DNA of 37,639 nucleotides from assembly GCA_944390735.1 (NCBI GenBank), contig CALXRL010000008.1, forward strand, positions 1 through 37,639. The letters run 5' to 3'. The notes beneath the pieces are model-generated. The model ran no database searches. It was not told the origin of the DNA and was given only the letters and a program-made list of their open reading frames with translations. The translations under genes were made by a program, and so were the position numbers. Source of the DNA: an uncultured Victivallales bacterium (lineage in GTDB: Bacteria > Verrucomicrobiota > Lentisphaeria > Victivallales > UBA1829). Of this stretch, positions 14,495-22,479 are shown piece after piece. Positions within the stretch are counted from its first letter, which is position 1; every line of letters begins with the position of its first letter.

Positions 14495-16903
14495 ATGCGG
14501 GAAAAGATTCTGCTCAATCACGACTGGCGCTTTCTGGCGTCTCCGGCGGAAAGCGCGATTCCGGTAACCAAGGCGGCCATGTATCTTTCCGCAAAGACGG
14601 AACGACTCAAATGGGGGCCCGGCGCATACACGCACAATGATGTTCCGGACTTCTGGGATCTCGACGGGGAACTGCCGGCGGAACGATGGGAACGGGTCGA
14701 CCTGCCGCACGATTATGTGATCTCCGGCACTCCGGATCCCCGCGAAGCCGGAGCCCTCGGATTCTTCCATTATGAGCCCGCATGGTACCGACGGCATTTC
14801 ACACTCGATCCGAAGGATCGCGGCAGGCGGATCGCTCTCTATTTTGAGGGCATCACGGGAAACTCCGATTTGTATTTGAACGGATGTTTTCTGAAGCATA
14901 ACGAGGGATCCTACGTCTCCTTTGAAGTGGATCTCACGGATCTGGTCCGTTTCGATCGGGAAAATGTCCTTGCCGTGCATGTTGATCCCCGGGTTCAGGA
15001 GGGGTGGTGGTATGCGGGGGGCGGAATTTACCGCAACGTCTGGCTGGTGAAGACCGATCCTGTGGCGGTGGATCTGTGGGGAGTGTTCATTCCGGTCCGG
15101 AAGGTCGGCGGGACGCGCTGGGAGCTGCCGGTCGAAGTGACGGTCCGCAACACGGAATATGAGGACCGTCCTGTCCGGGTGCTCTGCGAACTGCTTTCCC
15201 CGGAAGGGGAAATGGTCGGTGAAATTCCGCTTTCCGGAGTGGCCGTAGCGCGGAGTTCCACCGTGTTGCGCGGGGAGGGCGCGCTGGAGTCGCCCCGGCT
15301 CTGGGATCTGGATTCTCCGAATCAGTACACCATGAGAGTCACGGTCAGCAAACGGGTGGAGGAGGAGTTCGTGCCCTGCGACGTCTTCGAACAGCGGTTC
15401 GGGTTCCGCGAGATCGTCCTGACGCCCGGGCAGGGATTGTTTCTCAATGGACGGAACATCAAACTCAAGGGAGTCTGTGCGCATCTTGACTTCGGGCTGA
15501 CCGGGAAGGCGGTTCCCGACAATCTGTGCCGCTACAAGATCCGTCTCTGCAAGGAGATGGGGGCCAATGCGTTCCGCACCAGTCACTATCCGCATCAGGA
15601 GGCGACCATGGACGCCTGCGACGAACTCGGACTCCTTGTCATGGATGAAACCCGCCGGTTCGAATCCTCGGAGGAGGGCATCGCCCAGATGGAAATGCTG
15701 GTCCGGCGCGACCGGAACCGCCCGTCCGTTTTCCTCTGGTCCACGGGAAACGAGGAGATGGCCTACCACTGCATGCCGCAGGGAGACCGGATTCAGCGGG
15801 CAATGAGCCATGCCGTTCACAAACTGGATCCGACCCGTCCGGTGACGACCGCGGTGACGAATCTTCAGGACGCCACCGTCTATGCCGTCTGCGACGTGAT
15901 CGGGGCCAATTACAGCTTCCGGCATCTGGAGGAGGTGCACCGGCGTTTTCCGGAAAAACCCTTCCTTTCCAGCGAGAACTGTGCCATCGGCTCCACCCGG
16001 GGCTGGTATTACGGTGACAGTCCCGCACGGGGACTCCTGGATGCGCGCGACCGCGATCCGGAACCCGACAGTTTTCAGGTGTTCAGCCGGGAGAAAACCT
16101 GGCAGTACATCATGACCCATCCCTGGCTGGCCGGGGGATTCCAGTGGGATGCCGTGGAGCATCGCGGAGAGGCGGTCTGGCCCCGTCTCTGTTCCGTTTC
16201 CGGAGCGATGGATCTCTTCCTCCAGAAAAAGGACGCCTTCTATCAGAATCAGTCGCACTGGCTCGAATGGCCGATGATTCATCTTCTGCCCCACTGGACG
16301 CATCCGGGACTGGAAGGAATGTTGATCTCCGTCTGGGTCTATACCAACTGTGAGGAGGCGGAGCTCTTCCTGAACGGAAAAAGTCTGGGTCGAGTGTCGA
16401 TCGAACCCTGGGGACATGCCGAATGGAACGTGCCCTATGAACCCGGACGTCTGGAAGCGGTTGGTTTCCGGAAAGGGCGCCGCTGCGTTTCGGATTTCCA
16501 CGAAACGACCGGGAGTCCGACCGCGCTTCTGCTCCGACTGGAAAACGCTCCGGTGTCTGCCAACGGCGAGGATGTGGCTCTCTTCACCTGTCTGGCCCTG
16601 GATGAGCAGGGGCGCGAGGTGCCGGATGCCTCCCCGCTGGTGCATTTCGACTGTGTCGGCGGAGGACGCATTCTGGGAACCGGATCTTCGAATACCGATC
16701 CTGTCCCGGTGTCTTCGCCGGAGCGGCGGATGTTCGCCGGCCGCATCAGCATCGCGGTCAAACCCGATCAACCCGCGAACGGAGAGTCGCAGATTGAGAC
16801 CGTTCTGCTTGCCGGAGCGGAAGGGCTTCGCAGCGCACGGCTTGCGGTCCGTTTCCCCGCGGAGGCGGAAGCCGGAGCCCGGGGCGGAGAAAAAAACGGC
16901 TGA
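14495..16903 (+). CDS. Glycoside hydrolase family 2 enzyme (beta-galactosidase-like)
   Basis: An 802-residue GH2 protein. A jelly-roll sugar-binding domain covers about residues 1-190 (LPHDYVISG, YRRHFTLDP, YFEGITGNSDLYLNG, GGGIYRNVWL) and an Ig-like domain about 190-305. The TIM barrel, about 305-600, includes LKGVCAHLDFG and AFRTSHYPH; the acid/base is Glu420 (STGNEE) and the probable nucleophile Glu494 (FLSSEN). A C-terminal Ig-like part (DUF4982-like) follows. No signal peptide, so it should act in the cytoplasm on imported oligosaccharides. Beta-galactosidase is most likely, but GH2 also contains glucuronidases and mannosidases. GGAGGAAGG precedes the ATG. It ends 3 bases before the convergent regulator gene. 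Confidence 0.93.
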   Translation: MREKILLNHDWRFLASPAESAIPVTKAAMYLSAKTERLKWGPGAYTHNDVPDFWDLDGELPAERWERVDLPHDYVISGTPDPREAGALGFFHYEPAWYRRHFTLDPKDRGRRIALYFEGITGNSDLYLNGCFLKHNEGSYVSFEVDLTDLVRFDRENVLAVHVDPRVQEGWWYAGGGIYRNVWLVKTDPVAVDLWGVFIPVRKVGGTRWELPVEVTVRNTEYEDRPVRVLCELLSPEGEMVGEIPLSGVAVARSSTVLRGEGALESPRLWDLDSPNQYTMRVTVSKRVEEEFVPCDVFEQRFGFREIVLTPGQGLFLNGRNIKLKGVCAHLDFGLTGKAVPDNLCRYKIRLCKEMGANAFRTSHYPHQEATMDACDELGLLVMDETRRFESSEEGIAQMEMLVRRDRNRPSVFLWSTGNEEMAYHCMPQGDRIQRAMSHAVHKLDPTRPVTTAVTNLQDATVYAVCDVIGANYSFRHLEEVHRRFPEKPFLSSENCAIGSTRGWYYGDSPARGLLDARDRDPEPDSFQVFSREKTWQYIMTHPWLAGGFQWDAVEHRGEAVWPRLCSVSGAMDLFLQKKDAFYQNQSHWLEWPMIHLLPHWTHPGLEGMLISVWVYTNCEEAELFLNGKSLGRVSIEPWGHAEWNVPYEPGRLEAVGFRKGRRCVSDFHETTGSPTALLLRLENAPVSANGEDVALFTCLALDEQGREVPDASPLVHFDCVGGGRILGTGSSNTDPVPVSSPERRMFAGRISIAVKPDQPANGESQIETVLLAGAEGLRSARLAVRFPAEAEAGARGGEKNG

Positions 16904-16906
16904 CGG

Positions 16907-17953
16907 TCATCCGGTTCCATGGAGCTGCCGGATCCGTTCCGCTCCTTTCAATTCCACCGGGATCTCCTGGAGAAAAGGAGCGGAAAGAGGGATCCGGCCT
17001 TCGATGACGGAGGAGAGAATTTCCACAGCGGTACTGCCGAGTTCATAAGGATTCTGCGTGATCGTCGGAAAGGGATGGATCCTCTGAAATTCCTGAATGT
17101 CTCCGAATCCGGTATAGGTCACATTGGCGGGGAACGCATTTCCAAGTTCGGCCGCGGTTTCCCGGAGGGTTGCTGCGATGTAGTCGTTTTCGGCGGCAAT
17201 GGCGGTCACTCCGGGATGCTCGGCCGCAATCCGCCGCAGCAGGAGCGGATAGATATTCTCCGGTTCGGCAATCGAATAGAAACGCCCCGCGACAGCAATG
17301 CCCGCGGTTTCCAGCCGTTTGAAAAAATGGAAACACCTGGGATTCTCCCGGATGGATATCTGCGAATTCGCCACATAAACGATCTCGCGATGTCCCGCGG
17401 CTAGGAGCGCATCCGCCATCATCACGCCGCCATGGGTGGAATCGCAGTTCACGCAGAAATACTTTTCTTTCCGCGGCAGAAGATCACAATCCACATACAC
17501 GGTGGGAAAGGTGCCGTCGTTGGGGCCGTCACTTGCCACGTAGATGATTCCCCTGGTTCCAGCCGCACGCGCCTTTGAAACCGCATGATTCATGTTTTTC
17601 GGATCCGGACAGAGAAGCACCGGAAGATAGTTGTTTCTTGCCGCCGCATTCACAATTCCTTTCAGAATCTGAGTCCCGAAGGAATCCAGATGATAAAAAA
17701 CCGCTGTAATCGTTCCTCCGGGAATCAGACAGCCCTCCTCCCGGACAAAGGTTCCGTCCCGTGTGCTGCTGCCCCGGATCAGCAGTCCTTCGGAGATCAG
17801 TTTGGAGACCGCCTTGTTCAAGGTCACTTTGTTGACCCCCAGCTCCTCGGCAAGAATCACTTCCGAAGGCAGACGGACTCCCGGGACATAAATTCCCTCC
17901 TGAATCCGCTTCCTGAGTATCCCGGCAATTTCATCCTGCTTTCTGACCGGCAT
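16907..17953 (-). CDS. GntR-type repressor with a LacI-like sugar-sensing domain
   Basis: A 348-residue regulator. The N-terminal winged helix at about residues 1-72 has the GntR signature (GVRLPSEVILAEELGVNKVT). From about residue 80 a periplasmic-binding-protein-like effector domain follows (GGTITAVFYHLDSFGTQILK ... ILSSVIEGRIPL), as in AraR-type hybrids. It should sense a sugar and control nearby carbohydrate genes. A palindrome, TTTATTGA-n5-TCAATAAA, overlaps the -35 of its own promoter and lies 26 bp from the -35 of the divergent operon, so autorepression and control of that operon are likely. GGAGGAAAC precedes the ATG. Confidence 0.93.
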   Translation of the reverse strand: MPVRKQDEIAGILRKRIQEGIYVPGVRLPSEVILAEELGVNKVTLNKAVSKLISEGLLIRGSSTRDGTFVREEGCLIPGGTITAVFYHLDSFGTQILKGIVNAAARNNYLPVLLCPDPKNMNHAVSKARAAGTRGIIYVASDGPNDGTFPTVYVDCDLLPRKEKYFCVNCDSTHGGVMMADALLAAGHREIVYVANSQISIRENPRCFHFFKRLETAGIAVAGRFYSIAEPENIYPLLLRRIAAEHPGVTAIAAENDYIAATLRETAAELGNAFPANVTYTGFGDIQEFQRIHPFPTITQNPYELGSTAVEILSSVIEGRIPLSAPFLQEIPVELKGAERIRQLHGTG

Positions 17954-17978
17954 CGTTTCCTCCTTTCCGCATGGAGAT

Positions 17979-18006
17979 ACGATACTCCTTTTATTGAATA
18001 TGTCAA
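17979..18006 (-). promoter_or_regulatory. Promoter of the GntR-LacI hybrid regulator
   Basis: Minus strand: -35 TTGACA (plus 18001-18006), 16-bp spacer, -10 TATCGT (plus 17979-17984). The -35 lies inside the right half of the palindrome at 17990-18010. Confidence 0.65.
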
Positions 18007-18010
18007 TAAA
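17990..18010. promoter_or_regulatory. Probable operator of the GntR-LacI hybrid regulator
   Basis: A perfect 8-bp inverted repeat, TTTATTGA and TCAATAAA, encloses a 5-bp centre. It covers the -35 of the regulator's promoter and lies upstream of the divergent promoter at 18036. Confidence 0.65.
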
Positions 18011-18035
18011 GAATTTATTTTTCTTTTCTTTCCTA

Positions 18036-18064
18036 TTGCTTTTTCTTTTTCAATAGAGTATAAT
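18036..18064 (+). promoter_or_regulatory. Promoter of the secreted-glycosidase operon
   Basis: -35 TTGCTT (18036-18041), 17-bp spacer, consensus -10 TATAAT (18059-18064). The surrounding AT-rich tract stands out from the GC-rich neighbourhood. Confidence 0.8.
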
Positions 18065-18111
18065 GAAAATAGAAAAATAATATTAAATGATTTAATATGG
18101 AAGGCAGATCC

Positions 18112-18666
18112 ATGAAACGGAACCGATTCCTCTTTCTTCTTCTGCTGCTGTCAACGGGAGTCTGTGCGGACGAAACGGTGGCGCAACTCGGATTTGAACA
18201 GGAACTGAAACCGGGCTTCGTCTGGCGGAATGCCCGGGGAAAGGTCTGGTTCGCTCCGGACGCCGGGACCATTCAGGACCGTTCCGGAAGGAACGCCCAT
18301 ACGGGAAAAGGAGCATTCGCTCTGAAAGGAAAGGTCAATCTCTGCATGGACGCCCATGGATTTCTCACGCCGGGAAAACGATATACGCTTTCCGTCTGGG
18401 TCAGACCCTGTGCGCTCTATCTGCCCTTCTCTCTGAATTTCATCTGGTTTGGAAACGATGGAAAAGTTCTTCAGCAGAACTCTGCCGCCCGAACCCTTCG
18501 CGACACCGCCTGGCAGAAGATTTCCGTGACGGCGGAGGCGCCCCGGGATTTCCGAAACGTCTATTTTCTGATTCATACCGGCCATTCGGACAGAATCGTC
18601 TATCTGGACGATCTTCAGCTGGCAGAACAACCCTCCCAAAGCAGAACAGAAAGGGATGTGCTATGA
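18112..18666 (+). CDS. Exported carbohydrate-binding-module-like protein
   Basis: A 184-residue protein with a clear signal peptide (MKRNRFLFLLLLLSTGVCAD) and a single beta-rich domain. The layout GFLTPGKRYTLSVWVRP ... TAWQKISVTAEAPRDF ... DRIVYLDDLQLAE is that of CBM4/9/22-like jelly rolls, which commonly end in a D-D-x-x-L strand. It probably binds a polysaccharide outside the inner membrane. No catalytic residues are apparent. The start at 18112 has GGAAGG upstream; an in-frame ATG at 18097 overlaps that site and is less likely. Its stop overlaps the start of the pseudopilin gene (ATGATG), so the two are coupled. Confidence 0.75.
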   Translation: MKRNRFLFLLLLLSTGVCADETVAQLGFEQELKPGFVWRNARGKVWFAPDAGTIQDRSGRNAHTGKGAFALKGKVNLCMDAHGFLTPGKRYTLSVWVRPCALYLPFSLNFIWFGNDGKVLQQNSAARTLRDTAWQKISVTAEAPRDFRNVYFLIHTGHSDRIVYLDDLQLAEQPSQSRTERDVL

Positions 18667-19427
18667 TGCCGAAATTCCCCGTTCTCCCTCTCCGGACACA
18701 GAAATTCACACTTCTTGAACTTCTCATTGTGATTGCCATTCTGGCGGTCCTTGCCGGTCTGCTTCTTCCGGCGCTTCAAAACGCCCGGAGCAGAGGCTGT
18801 TCGGCCGGCTGTATGGGAAATCTGCGTCAGATCGGCATTGCCCACGCCAGTTACTTTGAAGACTATCAGGATTACATCCCTTCCACCTTCAAAACGACCG
18901 ACACCACCTACATTGCCGCCTGGTGCGAAGGCGGAACCGAGCATCTCAAACACGGCTCCGGCGTGTTTCTTCAGCGTTATCTCCGCGCGACGGCAAGCAA
19001 CAACTGGAAAAAGGAGAAATCCATTCTGGATGATCCCGGCCGGACCGAGCCGTACACCTCCGGCTACTACACCAGCTACGCCTACAATGACAGCATCGGT
19101 TCGCGAGCGGAAGCGCACAACTGGCAGAACACGAAACACATCTCCTCCCCGACCCGTCTCATTCAGTTCATGGATGCCAGAACCGACGTCGGCTCCGGCT
19201 ACCGTTCGGACCTGATTGACGGCTGGTACAGTCAGCCTTACTCCTACGAATTCACCGAAACCGGCGAGCCCAAAGGCTCCTATTCCCGCAACAATATGAT
19301 TCTCCGTCATCTGGGCTATGCGAATATTCTTCTGCTGGACGGACATGCCGCCGGAATCCGCGGTCCCTCCCCCTATGAATTCTGGAAAAGCGGCTCTCCG
19401 CTCTGTTCCACGCGCAATATTTACTGA
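18663..19427 (+). CDS. H-X9-DG pseudopilin (prepilin-type N-terminus)
   Basis: A 254-residue protein with a type IV prepilin-like N-terminus: a short basic leader, then [20 protein letters not shown], a single hydrophobic helix at about residues 15-37 with the conserved Glu. Near the C-terminus HLGYANILLLDGH gives the H-X9-DG signature found in large families in Lentisphaerota and Planctomycetes. It should be processed by a prepilin peptidase and sit in a pilus-like or secretion structure, exposing a globular domain. The ligand and partners are unknown. It lies between an exported CBM-like protein and a secreted glycosidase, which points to a role in polysaccharide capture or enzyme export. 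Confidence 0.85.
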   Translation: MMPKFPVLPLRTQKFTLLELLIVIAILAVLAGLLLPALQNARSRGCSAGCMGNLRQIGIAHASYFEDYQDYIPSTFKTTDTTYIAAWCEGGTEHLKHGSGVFLQRYLRATASNNWKKEKSILDDPGRTEPYTSGYYTSYAYNDSIGSRAEAHNWQNTKHISSPTRLIQFMDARTDVGSGYRSDLIDGWYSQPYSYEFTETGEPKGSYSRNNMILRHLGYANILLLDGHAAGIRGPSPYEFWKSGSPLCSTRNIY

Positions 19428-19451
19428 TGAGTCAATTGGGAGGATTGCTCA

Positions 19452-22394
19452 ATGAAACAACGATTCCTGTTTCTGTTTCTGCTTGTTTTTTCGCTGACCC
19501 TGACGGGGGAGCCGCTTCCGAACAGACGTCTGGCCCCTCCGCACAAGGATCAGAAGGGCCCTCAGATCGGCGCGGTTTTCCGCCGCTCCACCTATTTTCC
19601 GGTCTACCGCAGAGGAGAGCGTGTGATTCTCAACTGCTATGTGAAAAACGGAGTCCTTGCCGCGGACGATGTGCTGGTCTGGAAACTTTTCGACTGGCGG
19701 AAAACCCTTGTTGACTCAGGCAGAATCAACGTCACGCCGAAGCAGATGAAAGAGGCGCTCGATCTTGAATTCAAACCGGAAAAAGCCGGCTGCTATTTCG
19801 TTGAACTCAACCTGGAAAAAAGCAGGATCACAATCCCGTGGGAGGGATCGAGGCCGAAGGGGTATGTCACCTTCGGGATTCTTCCCGAACTGCAGGCGCT
19901 CCCCCTGAAAAAACCGGAGGATTCCCGTTTCGGCATGTGCGGCATCACCAATATAGAAGAGGATAAATACGCTCCGCTCGGCACGATGCTTGGGATTCAT
20001 TGGGCGGATTACGTCTTTTTTCCGTTCCGCAAGGAGAAGTCGCGCGGGAAATGGAAAGAGGTCTCAAAGGAGGAGGTGGAACGCCTCTGGCGCGTGCCGT
20101 ATCCGAAATCGCAGATTCAGAATCTGCGTTCCGCGGCAAGACACCAGATTGCCACGCTGAATTTTCTCCATGGTCTGCCGCATCATCTTGTGAAAGTTCC
20201 GGATGAACTCCGGGGAAAAAAGATCAAGGCGCTGGAATCCGCATACATCTACAACGATCCGGCGTATTACCGCGATCTCATCGGACGAATGGTCCGCACG
20301 GTCCGCAACTTCCGCGAGACAAAACTGACCTACATGACCCGCAGCCGTTATCTGATCCACTGGGAACCGGACTGGAGCTGGCGCGGAAGCACCGATGAAT
20401 TCCTCCAGATGTACCGGGACGCCTCCCGCGCAATCCGCGAAAACGATCCTTCCGGCATGCTGCTCGGAACCAATCACGGCGTTCTGGAACGGGCGGTCCC
20501 CCGGATGAGTGAACTCTTTGAAAAGGGGCTTGCCGATTTCATTCAGGGGGTTGCGGTTCATCTCTATTTTCTTCCCGTCCGCGCGCTGCCGGAAGAGAAA
20601 AATCTGCATGGCAACTGTCGGGAGATGCGTCGTCTCACCGACCGCTGGCTCGGCAGGAACGCTCCCCTCATGAACACGGAATGGGGAACCTGCGCGGTCA
20701 AAACGCTTCTGGTGGATCATCCGCTCCTGATGAATCACATGTACCGTTTCATCCGGGGGCATCTGATCGCGCTCGGAGAGGGATTCACCACCACCTATTT
20801 CTTCTATTCCACGGACTACAACTTCATCGGCTATCCGGACGGAGGGGAACACGGCTACGGTATGACGTTCAATCTGTCCTGGACCAATTTCGGCGGTCTC
20901 AACTGTCAGCCGAAACCGACGTATATGGCGGCCGCGGCGATGACGCGTCTTCTGGAAGGAACGCAGGCGCTCGGCCGGCTCGACTATCTGGATTCGGATG
21001 TGTTTGTCTATTCGTTCCGGCGCGGATCGGAGAATCTGCTGGTCGTCTGGAGCCCCTATGGAGAGCGGGAGGTCCGGCTGCGGACCGGAAGGGAGACAAT
21101 CCGCAAGTTCGACATTATGGGAAATTTCGAGGAGCTTGTTTCTCCGGACGGAATGCTTACCCTCCGTGCCGATGAGTATCCCATGTACCTGCTTGGAATT
21201 TCAGATCATGCGCTGGCGACCGCGCCGCGGTCCGGAGATTCCGTTTTCCGGGTTCCTGTGGCGGAGCTTGCCGCCGGAGCCTCTCTTCAGGAGGTTCTGT
21301 CGGAAAAGGGGCGCGCGCGGAAGCTCTCCTTTCTGCTCCACCGGGAGGGACGGGACTCCTTCCCGGCGGAAAAGGGATGCCTTCCGAAAGAGATTGTCTC
21401 CGGACCACGTCTGCTGGAGGCCTATGATGAAAACGGAAGTTATCTGGAGAGCATGATGGTGAACGTTCTCTCTCCGATCCGCATTACGGAACTGGAGGAC
21501 ATCGCCGGGAAGGAGGGACGACTCTCCGCCGGAGTTCATCTTTCCAACTCGTCGGCGGAGGAACGAACCGTTTCCGTCCAGCTCAGCTACGGGAAAAAGC
21601 CGGGACCGGTGAAAACGTGCACGCTGAAACCGGGAGAAAACAAGGTGCTGCCCTTCGATGTCACGCGTCTGTATCAGGGGCGTGCGCTGACGGAGCTTTC
21701 CGCCGCCGCCTTCTCCCGGTACGGACTGGAAACCGAGTTCCTGCGTCCCAACTGGGGCGTCACGTCCGCGACGGAACTGGATGCGGTCATTGACGGCAGA
21801 CTGGAGGAGTGGCCGGAAACGGCATTCTCCGCTCGTCAGGGAAAGGAACTCCTCGTTCGCGCGGAAGGATGGCGCGGAAACGGGGATTTCAGCGTCCGTT
21901 ATCAGACTGCCGCCAGTGAAAAGGGCGTTGCCGTTGCGCTGGAGGTCTGGGACGATGTCGACTGTTTCCAGACCCGGCCGGAGACGCCCTGGCGGGCGGA
22001 CGGTCTGCTCTTTGCCGTCGGTCTGGATTCGGATCGACGCGGTTCCTGGGAGCGCATCCGCTTTTTCTCCATCGGGCGCGGAGAGGACGGAAACGCCATC
22101 GTTCACTCCATGATCGGTCTTCCCCCGAATCAGCAGCTCTACCGGATCGGCAGAGAGCAGCTGAATGCCGCCGTCCGGAGAGTGGAGTCGGAAAAGAAAA
22201 CCATTTATGAATTCTTCCTTCCCTGGAAAACCATCGGGGAAAAGAGCTCGTGCTTCGGGCTCGGCATCGCACTGATGGATGCGGACAGTCCCGGAGATGT
22301 GACAGCGGACCGGCACAGAGAGATCAATCTGATGGGGGGCATTCCCTTCTTTATGTCCAGTGCCAGAATGGGAACCATTCTCCGGCATCCGTGA
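19452..22394 (+). CDS. Large secreted glycosidase-like protein with C-terminal CBM9-like domain
   Basis: A 980-residue exported protein (signal MKQRFLFLFLLVFSLTLTGE). A beta-sandwich covers about residues 40-140. A TIM barrel of clan GH-A style follows at about 150-560, with HWEPDW (Glu305, candidate acid/base) and LMNTEWGT (Glu410, candidate nucleophile). A beta-rich C-terminal sheet and middle beta domains come next. The final 200 residues (AVIDGRLEEWPE ... FLPWKTIGE) look like a CBM9/DOMON-type module that binds sugar ends. I cannot place it in a numbered GH family; GH39 and unclassified clan-A groups are the nearest in motif style. GGAGGA lies about 9 bases before the ATG. It is third in the operon with the CBM-like protein and pseudopilin. 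Confidence 0.75.
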   Translation: MKQRFLFLFLLVFSLTLTGEPLPNRRLAPPHKDQKGPQIGAVFRRSTYFPVYRRGERVILNCYVKNGVLAADDVLVWKLFDWRKTLVDSGRINVTPKQMKEALDLEFKPEKAGCYFVELNLEKSRITIPWEGSRPKGYVTFGILPELQALPLKKPEDSRFGMCGITNIEEDKYAPLGTMLGIHWADYVFFPFRKEKSRGKWKEVSKEEVERLWRVPYPKSQIQNLRSAARHQIATLNFLHGLPHHLVKVPDELRGKKIKALESAYIYNDPAYYRDLIGRMVRTVRNFRETKLTYMTRSRYLIHWEPDWSWRGSTDEFLQMYRDASRAIRENDPSGMLLGTNHGVLERAVPRMSELFEKGLADFIQGVAVHLYFLPVRALPEEKNLHGNCREMRRLTDRWLGRNAPLMNTEWGTCAVKTLLVDHPLLMNHMYRFIRGHLIALGEGFTTTYFFYSTDYNFIGYPDGGEHGYGMTFNLSWTNFGGLNCQPKPTYMAAAAMTRLLEGTQALGRLDYLDSDVFVYSFRRGSENLLVVWSPYGEREVRLRTGRETIRKFDIMGNFEELVSPDGMLTLRADEYPMYLLGISDHALATAPRSGDSVFRVPVAELAAGASLQEVLSEKGRARKLSFLLHREGRDSFPAEKGCLPKEIVSGPRLLEAYDENGSYLESMMVNVLSPIRITELEDIAGKEGRLSAGVHLSNSSAEERTVSVQLSYGKKPGPVKTCTLKPGENKVLPFDVTRLYQGRALTELSAAAFSRYGLETEFLRPNWGVTSATELDAVIDGRLEEWPETAFSARQGKELLVRAEGWRGNGDFSVRYQTAASEKGVAVALEVWDDVDCFQTRPETPWRADGLLFAVGLDSDRRGSWERIRFFSIGRGEDGNAIVHSMIGLPPNQQLYRIGREQLNAAVRRVESEKKTIYEFFLPWKTIGEKSSCFGLGIALMDADSPGDVTADRHREINLMGGIPFFMSSARMGTILRHP

Positions 22395-22411
22395 TCCCGG
22401 TCGGATGCCGG

Positions 22412-22457
22412 GCACCGGATGCCGGTGCTTCCTCCGCCCTTCGTCTTTTTGCGGAGG
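22412..22457. terminator. Hairpins between convergent secreted-glycosidase genes
   Basis: GCACCGG-ATG-CCGGTGC (22412-22428) is followed by a second stem, CCTCCGC (22431-22437) with GCGGAGG (22451-22457). In this 85-bp gap they may stop both convergent transcripts, but neither has a long T run next to the stem. Confidence 0.4.
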
Positions 22458-22479
22458 AATGCGGAGAAACGTGGAGAAG

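Noticed and set aside
14372..16771. Very long minus-strand frame opposite the GH2 gene
   Set aside because: A shadow of GC-biased codon use; the plus strand encodes a complete GH2 enzyme with catalytic residues. The same applies to long frames opposite the flavodiiron (4979-6733), 1132-residue glycosidase (23011-25128) and kinase/nucleotidyltransferase (29630-31630) genes.
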